Shown here piece by piece: positions 6,996-12,942 of a DNA stretch of 12,942 nucleotides (position 1 is the first letter of the stretch; the number at the start of each line of letters is the position of its first letter). The position numbers and the translations under genes are program-made. Under the pieces are notes generated by a model, which did no database searches, had not been told where the DNA came from, and saw only the letters and a program-made list of their open reading frames with translations. Location of the stretch: NCBI GenBank assembly GCA_025358235.1, contig JANYKH010000205.1, forward strand, positions 1 to 12,942, written 5' to 3'. The stretch comes from Chloroflexota bacterium (GTDB lineage: Bacteria; Chloroflexota; Dehalococcoidia; Dehalococcoidales; RBG-16-60-22).

Positions 6996-7955
6996 TTAGT
7001 CTACCAGTTTCACCGAGAGATATTTCCCGTCCGCCTTGGCCCGATCATGGATTATGCGGGCGGTCGCCACATCTTCGATGGCCACGCCGGTCGAATCGAA
7101 TACAGTGATCATTTTGTTGTCCGTGCGGCCCGGTTTTCTGCCGGTAATCACTTCTGACAAATCGCCGTAGATATCTTTAGGATTAAACAAACCGCGCGCC
7201 ACCGGCACGTTTATCTCACCGCCGGAGACAGCCTGACGGATATCGTCAACTACCACTCTCGCCCGGTTCAGAATCGCCGGTTCCAGTTCTTCCTTACCCT
7301 TGGCGTCCGCCCCTATCGCGTTGATATGGGTGCCCCCTTTTATCCACTCCGCCTTTACGACCGGGCCGCGGGCGGGAGTTATTGTGCAGATAATATCCGC
7401 CTTACAGGCTTCTTCAACTGAAACGTATTTAATTTTCATAGTGGGGAAAGCGGCCATAAGTTTCTTGACTGAAGCTTCCAGGGGATCTGCCACCTTGACT
7501 TCGGTCAGAGGGAAAAGCACAGCGTGGGCCATCAATTGCGTGTAAGCCTGGCGGCCGGCGCCAACTAACCCGAGCACTTTGGAATCCTTGCGCGCGAGGT
7601 ATTTCGAGGCGATGGCGGCCGCTGCACCGGTGCGGTAGGCTGTAATCTCGCTGCCGTCCATCACAGCCAGGGGATAGCCCGTTTCAGGGTCGCTGTAAAT
7701 GATTACACCCATGACCGTGGCCAAGCCAAGAAGAGGATTGCCGGTATGCACGTTCACCCATTTGATACAAACGGCGCCGGGCAATGAAGCCGGCATGGCA
7801 CGGAAATCGCCTTTTTCCATCTGCAAATAGGACTTCGGCGGCATTTGCGCCCGCCCTTCAATCCAGTCACGGAATGCCTGTTCCACCGCGCGGATGACCT
7901 CCGGCATATCAATAAGGTTTTTCACTTCCGCACGGGTAAGAATCAGAGTGGGCAT
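6996..7955 (-). CDS. Ornithine cyclodeaminase/mu-crystallin family dehydrogenase, probably alanine dehydrogenase-like
   Basis: This 319-residue protein is a cytoplasmic NAD(P)-dependent enzyme of the ornithine cyclodeaminase/mu-crystallin superfamily. Substrate-site residues occur in the expected order: PPKSYL with Lys41, FRAMP with Arg52, CIKWVN with Lys65, and AYRTGAAAA with Arg108. The Rossmann motif is LGLVGAGRQAYTQ (128-140). The segment HINAIGADAKGKEEL (210-224, Asp217) and VFDSTGVAIEDVATA (285-299) are closer to archaeal-type alanine dehydrogenases than to true ornithine cyclodeaminases, which usually have a GDCPGKTE motif at that place. Reversible alanine/pyruvate amination is therefore my preferred reading, but other imino acid reductases of the family remain possible. 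The start is supported by AAGGAGG six bases before the ATG. It stands alone and converges on the DUF5671-like gene, with 29 bases between the stops. Confidence 0.88.
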   Translation of the reverse strand: MPTLILTRAEVKNLIDMPEVIRAVEQAFRDWIEGRAQMPPKSYLQMEKGDFRAMPASLPGAVCIKWVNVHTGNPLLGLATVMGVIIYSDPETGYPLAVMDGSEITAYRTGAAAAIASKYLARKDSKVLGLVGAGRQAYTQLMAHAVLFPLTEVKVADPLEASVKKLMAAFPTMKIKYVSVEEACKADIICTITPARGPVVKAEWIKGGTHINAIGADAKGKEELEPAILNRARVVVDDIRQAVSGGEINVPVARGLFNPKDIYGDLSEVITGRKPGRTDNKMITVFDSTGVAIEDVATARIIHDRAKADGKYLSVKLVD

Positions 7956-8011
7956 AGGCGGCCTCCTTGAAGATAACTAGATTGATGTTATGCGCCGGCG
8001 GGGTTCAAAGC

Positions 8012-8031
8012 AATACGGATTAAAACGTATT
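8012..8031. repeat. Inverted repeat upstream of the dehydrogenase gene
   Basis: AATACG (8012-8017) and CGTATT (8026-8031) are perfect complements around an AT-rich 8-base centre, about 60 bases upstream of the minus-strand dehydrogenase start. On the plus strand a run of six T follows at 8039-8044, but after seven non-T bases, and no plus-strand gene ends here. An operator for the dehydrogenase gene is the likelier reading. Evidence is limited to symmetry. Confidence 0.35.
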
Positions 8032-8063
8032 CTGCGGCTTTTTTGGGGCAAAGTAAAGCGAAA

Positions 8064-8097
8064 GGCGTTTAAAAGGGGATGTGGGGCAGGAAACGCC
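8064..8097. repeat. Inverted repeat GGCGTTT/AAACGCC with G-rich loop
   Basis: GGCGTTT (8064-8070) pairs perfectly with AAACGCC (8091-8097) around a 20-base loop containing two GGGG runs. It lies about 125 bases before the hemerythrin-like gene. It could be an operator or a structured leader, but no known RNA family is recognisable to me. Apart from this and the neighbouring repeat, the gap 7956-8220 shows only a weak promoter. Confidence 0.35.
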
Positions 8098-8151
8098 ACC
8101 AATCATTGGAATCAACCCTGAGAACAGTTCTACCTACTGATCAATTACCAA

Positions 8152-8180
8152 TTCCGATTAAGTAGATGTCCGTATATACT
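8152..8180 (+). promoter_or_regulatory. Possible promoter of the hemerythrin-like gene
   Basis: TATACT (8175-8180) matches 5 of 6 positions of the -10 consensus. TTCCGA (8152-8157), 17 bases upstream, is a poor -35. The start point would be near 8187, about 34 bases before the gene. Confidence 0.35.
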
Positions 8181-8220
8181 TTTACCGGTTTCAGGCTCAG
8201 AATATGCTTTGAGGTGCGTT

Positions 8221-8676
8221 ATGCAAGTTGCCACGATAGACCGGATTCTCGCCGAACACAGCGCGATCATGGGTCAGGCGCGGTGGGTGGGAGAATGGGT
8301 GGGACTGCAACCCGCAGGCAATAATCCCCCTCCGGCTCCCCGTTACAACGTTGATAATCGGTACCAGTTGCGCAACATGATAATCGACCTGGAACAGGGC
8401 CTGAAAAACCACTATACGCGGGAGGAAAACGTCCTGGCGCAACTATCGCCGGAAACGCTGCATCAGATACATACTGAACACGATACCGTATTAAAACTGA
8501 TGGCTTACGCGGAGGGCCTCACAGAGAGTCAATCCAGTGAAAAAGATCGGCTGGAACAGGTAATCACCGAGATGCTGCGAAAGATTGAGGACCATAATTC
8601 CCTTGAGGAATCGGTTTTCCGCCTGTTAAGGGACATCCAAAATCTGCCCAGAACCTTAGGTAACCGCGCCCGTTAA
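8221..8676 (+). CDS. Hemerythrin-like HHE domain protein
   Basis: This 151-residue protein has the metal-ligand pattern of a four-helix hemerythrin/HHE bundle: His13 in AEHSAIMG, His64 and Glu68 in NHYTREEN, His81/84/87 in HQIHTEHD, and His125 and Glu129 in EDHNSLEESVF. Family members bind a di-iron (sometimes mono-iron) centre and handle oxygen, nitric oxide or iron; which applies here cannot be told. A proline- and glycine-rich loop at about residues 28-45 separates the first two helices. ATG 8221 is preferred over an in-frame TTG four codons upstream, because GAGGTG at 8211-8216 is placed to serve the ATG. It stands alone. In an anaerobe such a protein would fit protection from oxygen or NO. 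Confidence 0.85.
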   Translation: MQVATIDRILAEHSAIMGQARWVGEWVGLQPAGNNPPPAPRYNVDNRYQLRNMIIDLEQGLKNHYTREENVLAQLSPETLHQIHTEHDTVLKLMAYAEGLTESQSSEKDRLEQVITEMLRKIEDHNSLEESVFRLLRDIQNLPRTLGNRAR

Positions 8677-8707
8677 TTGTTAACCGGTTTCTCTGTCTTG
8701 AAAGCGA

Positions 8708-8725
8708 GCCCGGATCGCTCCGGGC
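8708..8725 (+). terminator. GC-rich hairpin after the hemerythrin-like gene
   Basis: GCCCGGA (8708-8714) and TCCGGGC (8719-8725) form a perfect 7-bp stem with a TCGC loop, 31 bases after the stop codon. No T tract follows at once; only pyrimidine-rich sequence occurs some 20 bases later. It is therefore a weak or Rho-assisted terminator at best. Confidence 0.4.
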
Positions 8726-8774
8726 GCCGGGCGACCACAGTCCCCTTTCTCTTTCGGCTTTCTCCATATAGTTA

Positions 8775-8780
8775 TATAAT
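8775..8780 (+). promoter_or_regulatory. Candidate -10 element for the pfk-aldolase operon
   Basis: A perfect TATAAT lies 84 bases before the phosphofructokinase start. The sequence at the -35 distance (TTTCGG, 8752-8757) is poor, so an activator may be needed or the match may be chance. The transcript leader would be about 78 bases. Confidence 0.45.
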
Positions 8781-8864
8781 TCTCCCGGCGGAGCCAGTCA
8801 TTAATTAGACTTCAATGTGCGATTCTTTCGTTATTTTAAACCTTAATTCATCGGGAGTCATGTT

Positions 8865-10016
8865 ATGAAAAGAATGCGAATTGGTGTCCTTACAGGCGGC
8901 GGAGATTGTGCGGGACTCAACCCGGCGATCAAATGGGTGGTTAAAAGCGCCCTGGATGAAAGATTGGCCGGGGAACGGGGCATACAATTTGAGGTTTTCG
9001 GCATTCGGGACGGCTGGAGCGGCCTGATTCACGCCGATCCGCAGAACCCCGATATTAAGGGCTATGTCGTACCCCTGGACCAGGATATTGTACGCACCTG
9101 GGACCGCTACGGCGGCACGATGCTTGGCACCTCACGCACCAACCCCTATAATCCCAAGAACGACCAATCCAAACTCGTTTTGGAAAATATCAAACGTCTG
9201 GCGCTGGATGCGATTATCGCCATCGGCGGGGATGACACCCTGAGCGTGGCCCAAAAACTATCCGAAGCGGGAGTAAACATTATAGGCATCCCCAAGACAA
9301 TCGATAAAGACCTTCCGGAAACAGATTATACCCTCGGGTTTGAGACCGCGCTTAACGTCATCATTGAAGAAGTTGACCGTCTACGCACCACGGCCGGTTC
9401 TCACAAACGGATTTTTGTGGTGGAGACGATGGGCCGAGAGGCGGGTTGGTTGGCGTTGGAGGGAGGGGAAGCGGCGGGGGCATTTATTATCCTAATCCCG
9501 GAGTTTGATTTCTCGATCGAAAAAGTGAACCAACTGGTAACGGAGGGCCGCCGGGCTGGAAACCGTTATGATATTATCATCGTGTCCGAAGGGGCAAAAC
9601 CGCAGGGTGCGGTTGAATTCGTTAAAGATGAAACCATGGACAGCTTCGGTCATAAATGCCTGGGCGGCATCGGCGAATTTGTGGCGGCTGAGATTGAACA
9701 CGGCACCGGTCTGGAATGCCGCACCGTCGTGCTCAGCCATCTGCAAAGGGGAGGAGCGCCGGGGGCTTTTGACCGGCGAATGGGCCGATATTTCGGCATC
9801 GCTGCGGTAGATCTAATAGTAGCGGGACAGTTCGGACGTATGGTATGTTTTAAACACGGCAATATCACCGCCTGTCCGTTAAGTGAAATTGTCGGCAAAC
9901 CTCATCTGGTAGACGTAAGAACTGACTATGACGCTGACCGTTATAACGGGCGGCGCACGATATTAGGGGGAAAATTGGAATGCACGGAACCAACTCTGGC
10001 GAAATCGATCGACTGA
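8865..10016 (+). CDS. 6-phosphofructokinase, predicted pyrophosphate-dependent
   Basis: This enzyme interconverts fructose 6-phosphate and fructose 1,6-bisphosphate in glycolysis/gluconeogenesis. The 383-residue sequence has the full PFK-A fold signatures: LTGGGDCAGLNP (9-20), IGGDDT (120-125), PKTIDKDLPETDYTLGF (143-159) with catalytic Asp147, VETMGREAGW (186-195), SEGAKP with Glu243, and HLQRGGAPGAFDRR (292-305). Asp124 and Lys144 occupy the positions corresponding to E. coli Gly104 and Gly124. Asp and Lys there are the established marks of pyrophosphate-dependent or mixed-type enzymes, so a reversible PPi-linked reaction is predicted. Lys148 replaces the usual Asn of TIDND, an uncommon change next to the active site. 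ATG 8865 has GGGAG seven bases upstream. The last 37 bases overlap the aldolase gene in another frame, indicating translational coupling. Confidence 0.93.
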   Translation: MKRMRIGVLTGGGDCAGLNPAIKWVVKSALDERLAGERGIQFEVFGIRDGWSGLIHADPQNPDIKGYVVPLDQDIVRTWDRYGGTMLGTSRTNPYNPKNDQSKLVLENIKRLALDAIIAIGGDDTLSVAQKLSEAGVNIIGIPKTIDKDLPETDYTLGFETALNVIIEEVDRLRTTAGSHKRIFVVETMGREAGWLALEGGEAAGAFIILIPEFDFSIEKVNQLVTEGRRAGNRYDIIIVSEGAKPQGAVEFVKDETMDSFGHKCLGGIGEFVAAEIEHGTGLECRTVVLSHLQRGGAPGAFDRRMGRYFGIAAVDLIVAGQFGRMVCFKHGNITACPLSEIVGKPHLVDVRTDYDADRYNGRRTILGGKLECTEPTLAKSID

Positions 10017-11314
10017 TTCAAACGGCGGTTTTCGGGTCTGCTGCCGAACAGGCGCCCGCCCGCAAACTCATCCGGGACATGGCCCTCCATGCCGGGATTT
10101 TTCCGGCCAGCGCCCAATCACTTTATGAAGCTTCCGGGAAACGGCTCTATTCCGGCATCACCGTCCCGGCGATTAATATCCGCGGCATCACCTACAATAT
10201 GGCACGGTGTGTATTCCGCACGGCGCATAAACTAAACGCCGGAGCTTTTATTTTTGAAATTGCCCGTTCTGAAATGGGCTACACTGAGCAACGTCCCGCG
10301 GAATATTCCGCGTGCATCCTGGCCGCCGCCATCAAAGAAGGTTTTAAGGGGCCGGTCTTTATTCAGGGCGATCATTTCCAGGTAAATCGCGCACGCTATG
10401 CCCAGGACGCTGAAAAAGAAACCGCAGGAATGCGCGATCTGATAAAAGAGGCGGTGGAAGCCTGGTTTTTCAATATCGATATCGATGCGTCAACGATTGT
10501 TGACCTAAGCAAACCCACTCTGGAAGAGCAGCAAGATGGAAACTGCCGCGTTACCGCGGACCTGACTAAATTCATCCGCGGTATTCAGCCGAAGGGAATT
10601 ACGGTATCTGTGGGCGGGGAGATCGGGGAAGTGGGCTTGCAGAACAGCACCGTGGCTGACCTGCAGGTTTTCATGAAAGGCTACAAACAATACCTGGGCA
10701 AAGGTATCACCGGCATCTCCAAGATCAGTGTCCAGACCGGCACCACCCACGGCGGGGTTGTCCTGCCGGACGGCACCATGGCCAAAGTTAAGCTGGACTT
10801 TAACGTACTCGAGGCGCTTTCAAAAGCCGCGCGGGACGAATATGGGATGGGGGGAGCCGTGCAGCACGGCGCTTCCACCCTGCCGGATGAAGCCTTCGGG
10901 ATGTTCCCCAAGACCGGCACCGTTGAAGTGCACCTGGCGACCGGTTTTCAGAATATCCTTCTTGACCATGCGGCTTTCCCGGAGACTCTACGCCAGGAGA
11001 TAATCAAGTTTCTCTGGGAAAAAGAAGGCAAGGATAAATCCGCTAAAGACTCTGATGAGCAATTCCTTTATAAATCACGCAAGCGGGCTTTCGGCCCGTT
11101 TAAGAAAGCGATGTGGCACATGCCGGAATCCAGCATGGTGGCCATTGAAAAGACGCTGGAAGAACGGTTTGAACTGATTTTCCGCAAGTTGAACGTGGTG
11201 AATACGGTTGACCTGGTGAACAAATATGTGGTCAAGCCGGCCGACGTAAGTAATCTGCTGGCACCGGCCTCGGCGGCCAAGACCGCCCTGGACGCCCATG
11301 AGACAGGGGAATAA
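9980..11314 (+). CDS. Class II (zinc-dependent) fructose-bisphosphate aldolase family protein, long divergent form
   Basis: This enzyme should split fructose 1,6-bisphosphate into dihydroxyacetone phosphate and glyceraldehyde 3-phosphate, or catalyse the reverse. Class II motifs are present: FIQGDHFQVN with Asp131 and His132, FNIDIDAST (164-172), SVGGEIGEVG (210-219), QTGTTHGGV with His257, and VQHGASTLP with His296. His132, His257 and His296 are the likely zinc ligands. At 444 residues it is longer than the usual 280-360, with about 40 extra N-terminal residues and about 120 after the barrel that do not match the classic enzyme. ATG 9980 has AGGGGG nine bases upstream and starts inside the phosphofructokinase gene, 37 bases before its stop. 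Position next to a phosphofructokinase strongly supports fructose bisphosphate as substrate; a related ketose bisphosphate is the main alternative. Confidence 0.88.
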   Translation: MHGTNSGEIDRLIQTAVFGSAAEQAPARKLIRDMALHAGIFPASAQSLYEASGKRLYSGITVPAINIRGITYNMARCVFRTAHKLNAGAFIFEIARSEMGYTEQRPAEYSACILAAAIKEGFKGPVFIQGDHFQVNRARYAQDAEKETAGMRDLIKEAVEAWFFNIDIDASTIVDLSKPTLEEQQDGNCRVTADLTKFIRGIQPKGITVSVGGEIGEVGLQNSTVADLQVFMKGYKQYLGKGITGISKISVQTGTTHGGVVLPDGTMAKVKLDFNVLEALSKAARDEYGMGGAVQHGASTLPDEAFGMFPKTGTVEVHLATGFQNILLDHAAFPETLRQEIIKFLWEKEGKDKSAKDSDEQFLYKSRKRAFGPFKKAMWHMPESSMVAIEKTLEERFELIFRKLNVVNTVDLVNKYVVKPADVSNLLAPASAAKTALDAHETGE

Positions 11315-11325
11315 GGTTATTCCCC
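11306..11325. repeat. Perfect palindrome joining two convergent stop codons
   Basis: GGGGAATAA (11306-11314) and TTATTCCCC (11317-11325) are perfect complements with two bases between. Each arm is the last two codons and stop (GGG-GAA-TAA) of one gene: the aldolase on the plus strand and ribonuclease HI on the minus strand, which both end in Gly-Glu. No T tract follows in either direction, so canonical termination is doubtful. Confidence 0.6.
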
Positions 11326-11769
11326 GATAAGTTTCTGCGCCGCGGTGCTGGCCAATTCGTCCGCCATCTCGTTTTCGGTATGGCCGGAGTGGCCGCGCAC
11401 TTTGCGGAAGCTTATCTGCTTCCCATCGATTAAGGCCAGCAATCTTTCCCATAGATCCCGGTTCTCTACGGGGTTTTTGCTGGCGTTAAGCCAGCCGTTG
11501 CGTAGCCATTTCACGTACCATTTATCGTTCATGCAATTGATCAGGTAAGCGCTGTCCGAGTAGACGCAAAAGACGTCATTAATTGTCGCCACCGCCTCCA
11601 GTGCCTTGATGCAGCTCATAATTTCCATGCGCTGGTTGGTGGTATTCAACTCCCCGCCGGAAATCTCGCGAGTTTTGCCGCTGCCTTTAATAACGGCGCC
11701 CCACCCCCCCCGGTTGGTCTTTCTCCCGTTGCCGATGCAGGCCCCGTCACAATATATCTCTACCGCCAT
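11317..11769 (-). CDS. rnhA: Ribonuclease HI
   Basis: This enzyme cleaves the RNA strand of RNA-DNA hybrids, removing primers and R-loops. The 150-residue protein is the normal length and has all catalytic residues: Asp8 (IYCDGAC), Glu49 (NQRMEI), Asp72 (YSDSAYL), His127 and Asp137 (RGHSGHTENEMADELA), together with the basic Trp-rich handle region (WYVKWLRNGW, 84-93). The ATG is preceded by AAGGAG, but 12 bases away, longer than optimal; no better in-frame start is nearby. Its stop codon is two bases from that of the convergent aldolase gene. Confidence 0.96.
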   Translation of the reverse strand: MAVEIYCDGACIGNGRKTNRGGWGAVIKGSGKTREISGGELNTTNQRMEIMSCIKALEAVATINDVFCVYSDSAYLINCMNDKWYVKWLRNGWLNASKNPVENRDLWERLLALIDGKQISFRKVRGHSGHTENEMADELASTAAQKLIGE

Positions 11770-11805
11770 GTGCGTGTCAGACTCCTTATTTCAAGATCAG
11801 GTCAA

Positions 11806-11814
11806 ATTATAACA
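11806..11814 (-). promoter_or_regulatory. Predicted rnhA promoter, extended -10
   Basis: On the minus strand TGTTATAAT (11806-11814) is a perfect extended -10 (TGn plus TATAAT), 37 bases before the rnhA start. No good -35 lies at the right distance, which extended -10 promoters tolerate. The transcript would carry the AAGGAG ribosome site. Confidence 0.6.
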
Positions 11815-11832
11815 CGCTCATAGCCTTTAGAT

Positions 11833-11885
11833 GTTGAAACACCGTGTTGCAATTCACATAAAGTTGACACACTGTTAACTCACAC
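11833..11885. repeat. Four short imperfect repeats in the rnhA/rsmD divergent promoter region
   Basis: GTTGAAACAC (11833), GTTGCAATTCAC (11846), GTTGACACAC (11863) and GTTAACTCAC (11874) share a GTTR..CAC pattern in the same orientation. The first and third differ by one base and start 30 bases apart; the third and fourth start 11 bases apart. They fill the space between the two divergent -10 elements, and the third covers the rsmD -35. A binding-site array is possible, but chance similarity cannot be excluded. Confidence 0.35.
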
Positions 11886-11893
11886 GATACTAT
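11864..11893 (+). promoter_or_regulatory. Predicted rsmD-coaD promoter
   Basis: TTGACA (11864-11869) is a perfect -35. TACTAT (11888-11893, 4 of 6) follows after 18 bases. The start point would be near 11900, leaving about 45 bases of leader before the preferred rsmD ATG. Confidence 0.6.
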
Positions 11894-11944
11894 TCAAGTG
11901 TGCGCACGAAGTATTTCCTGCGCCCGTTTTTTTACTTAAAACAA

Positions 11945-12499
11945 ATGCGTATTATTGCCGGTTCAGCCAAAGGCCATCACATCATGGCCCCCAAGGGCAC
12001 CCCCACCCGCCCCGCCACGGACCTCGTCCGCGGGGCAATTATGTCCATGCTTGAAAATATGGATGGGGACTGGGACAATGTGCTGGACCTGTTTTCCGGC
12101 AGCGGCGGACTCGGCATCGAAGCGTTGAGCCGGGGCGCGGGCTGGGCGGACTTTGTTGATAGAGAAGCACGTTGTTGTGCTATAATCAAAAGTAACCTGG
12201 AAAGAACAAAACTTACTGACCGGGCTCATGTTTATTGCTGTAGTATCGCCAAAGCGATTTCATTTTTAGATAAGGAGTACGATATACTTCTCATCGATCC
12301 TCCCTACGCCAACCCCAACATCGGCGACCTGTTAACGGAGATTGATAAAACCAGGCTCATTACCCCCCAGACCAGGGTTGTGGTCACCCATTCTCCCCAC
12401 ATGCCCCTGGGCCCGAAATACGGAGCATTGAACCTGGTCACCGAACACCGTCATGGCGATAGTTGCATTAACGTATATCGGAAGGAGAACATTTCGTGA
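11945..12499 (+). CDS. rsmD: 16S rRNA (guanine(966)-N2)-methyltransferase RsmD
   Basis: RsmD methylates G966 of 16S rRNA in the small ribosomal subunit using S-adenosylmethionine. The 184-residue protein shows the family's opening MRIIAGSAKG, a RPATDLVRGAIMSML helix (family form RPTTDRVREALF), the SAM-binding LDLFSGSGGLGIEALSRGA (about 48-66), and the catalytic IDPPY motif near residue 118. ATG 11945 is chosen because it gives the canonical N terminus. A GTG 15 codons upstream (11900) is in frame but would coincide with the predicted transcription start and adds non-family residues. No Shine-Dalgarno sequence precedes the ATG. The stop overlaps the coaD start by four bases (GTGA), a common rsmD-coaD arrangement. 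Confidence 0.94.
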   Translation: MRIIAGSAKGHHIMAPKGTPTRPATDLVRGAIMSMLENMDGDWDNVLDLFSGSGGLGIEALSRGAGWADFVDREARCCAIIKSNLERTKLTDRAHVYCCSIAKAISFLDKEYDILLIDPPYANPNIGDLLTEIDKTRLITPQTRVVVTHSPHMPLGPKYGALNLVTEHRHGDSCINVYRKENIS

Positions 12500-12942
12500 T
12501 TACCGCCGTTTATCCCGGTTCGTTTGACCCCATCACAAATGGGCACCTTGATATTGCCTGCCGTGCCGCCCGGTTATTTGATAAACTGATTATCGCGGTC
12601 TACAAGACCCCCAAGAAAAACCTGGTTTTCACGCCTGAAGAGCGCGTCGAACTGGCCCGTGCCGCGGTCAAACACCTCCCCAACGTCGAGGTTACTTCCT
12701 TCGGCGGACTTTTAGTAGATTTCGCCTGTCAACGAAACGCCCAGGTTGTCGTGCGCGGCCTGCGCATGGGCGCTGACTTCGAAAACGAATTTGAAATGGC
12801 CATGATGAATAAAAAGCTAAATCCCGATATTGATCTGGTCTGTTTTATGGCCAGCCATGAGTTCCAGTTCCTGAGCTCCAGCCTTTTGAAAGAAGTCGCC
12901 ACGCTCAACGGCCGATTTGATGACATGGTGCCCAAAGAAGTG
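12496..12942 (+). CDS. coaD: Phosphopantetheine adenylyltransferase, 3' end outside window
   Basis: CoaD joins AMP to 4'-phosphopantetheine, the penultimate step of coenzyme A synthesis. The 149 visible residues lack only about the last ten. Motifs are complete: YPGSFDPITNGHLD (6-19) with the TxGH nucleotidyltransferase signature, KNLVFTPEERVEL, VRGLRMGADFENEFEMAMMN, and FLSSSLLKEVA near the end. The start is GTG, supported by AGGAG eight bases upstream and the GTGA overlap with rsmD. The two genes are translationally coupled. Confidence 0.96.
   Translation, partial: MITAVYPGSFDPITNGHLDIACRAARLFDKLIIAVYKTPKKNLVFTPEERVELARAAVKHLPNVEVTSFGGLLVDFACQRNAQVVVRGLRMGADFENEFEMAMMNKKLNPDIDLVCFMASHEFQFLSSSLLKEVATLNGRFDDMVPKEV

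Noticed and set aside
6967..6996. Inverted repeat AACTCC/GGAGTT between the convergent DUF5671-like and dehydrogenase genes as a bidirectional terminator
   Set aside because: The stem is only 6 bp with an 18-base loop and no T tract on either side; too weak to call.
8039..8100. Several GGGG runs as a possible G-quadruplex
   Set aside because: The runs are unevenly spaced, with a gap of about 26 bases between the first and second, and only three full GGGG tracts are present.
1..12942. Mobile element, prophage, CRISPR array, tRNA or rRNA
   Set aside because: I looked for transposase or integrase motifs, terminal repeats, regularly spaced repeats and tRNA-like cloverleaf sequences by eye and found none. 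All identified genes are typical chromosomal genes in normal operon contexts.

Overview
The window looks like an ordinary chromosomal segment of a bacterium. Small operons sit on both strands, short gaps separate them, and several gaps carry recognisable promoters. I see no phage, transposon, CRISPR, tRNA or rRNA signal. The gene set is consistent with an anaerobic Chloroflexota lineage such as Dehalococcoidia: an adenosylcobalamin-dependent (class II) ribonucleotide reductase, a phosphofructokinase with pyrophosphate-type residues, a long divergent class II aldolase, and a membrane protein built from DUF5671-like repeats. That placement is an inference from gene content; no marker in the window proves it.

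Left part (1-4812): three minus-strand genes lie in the order nrdR, nrdJ, uvrC. nrdR and nrdJ are 15 bases apart and form an operon ended by a clear rho-independent hairpin. uvrC follows from its own likely promoter and runs off the window's left edge. Upstream of nrdR are two well-spaced NrdR-box-like sites. One fills the -35/-10 spacer of a predicted promoter and the other lies just downstream of the predicted start point, a layout that predicts autorepression by dNTP-sensing NrdR.

Middle part (4813-8676): a plus-strand pair encodes a small membrane-anchored protein and a 555-residue protein with six tandem copies of a DUF5671-like membrane repeat plus a soluble C-terminal tail. It converges on a minus-strand dehydrogenase of the ornithine cyclodeaminase/mu-crystallin superfamily that resembles archaeal-type alanine dehydrogenase. 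After a gap with two inverted repeats comes a stand-alone hemerythrin-like HHE protein.

Right part (8677-12942): a phosphofructokinase and a class II aldolase overlap by 37 bases and together would interconvert fructose 6-phosphate with triose phosphates. They converge, almost stop codon to stop codon, on a minus-strand ribonuclease HI gene. A divergent control region with four short repeats then leads to rsmD and coaD, which overlap by four bases; coaD runs off the right edge.

The least explained parts are the two-gene membrane operon at 4813-6966, the repeat-bearing rnhA/rsmD divergent promoter region, and the structured gap before the hemerythrin gene.
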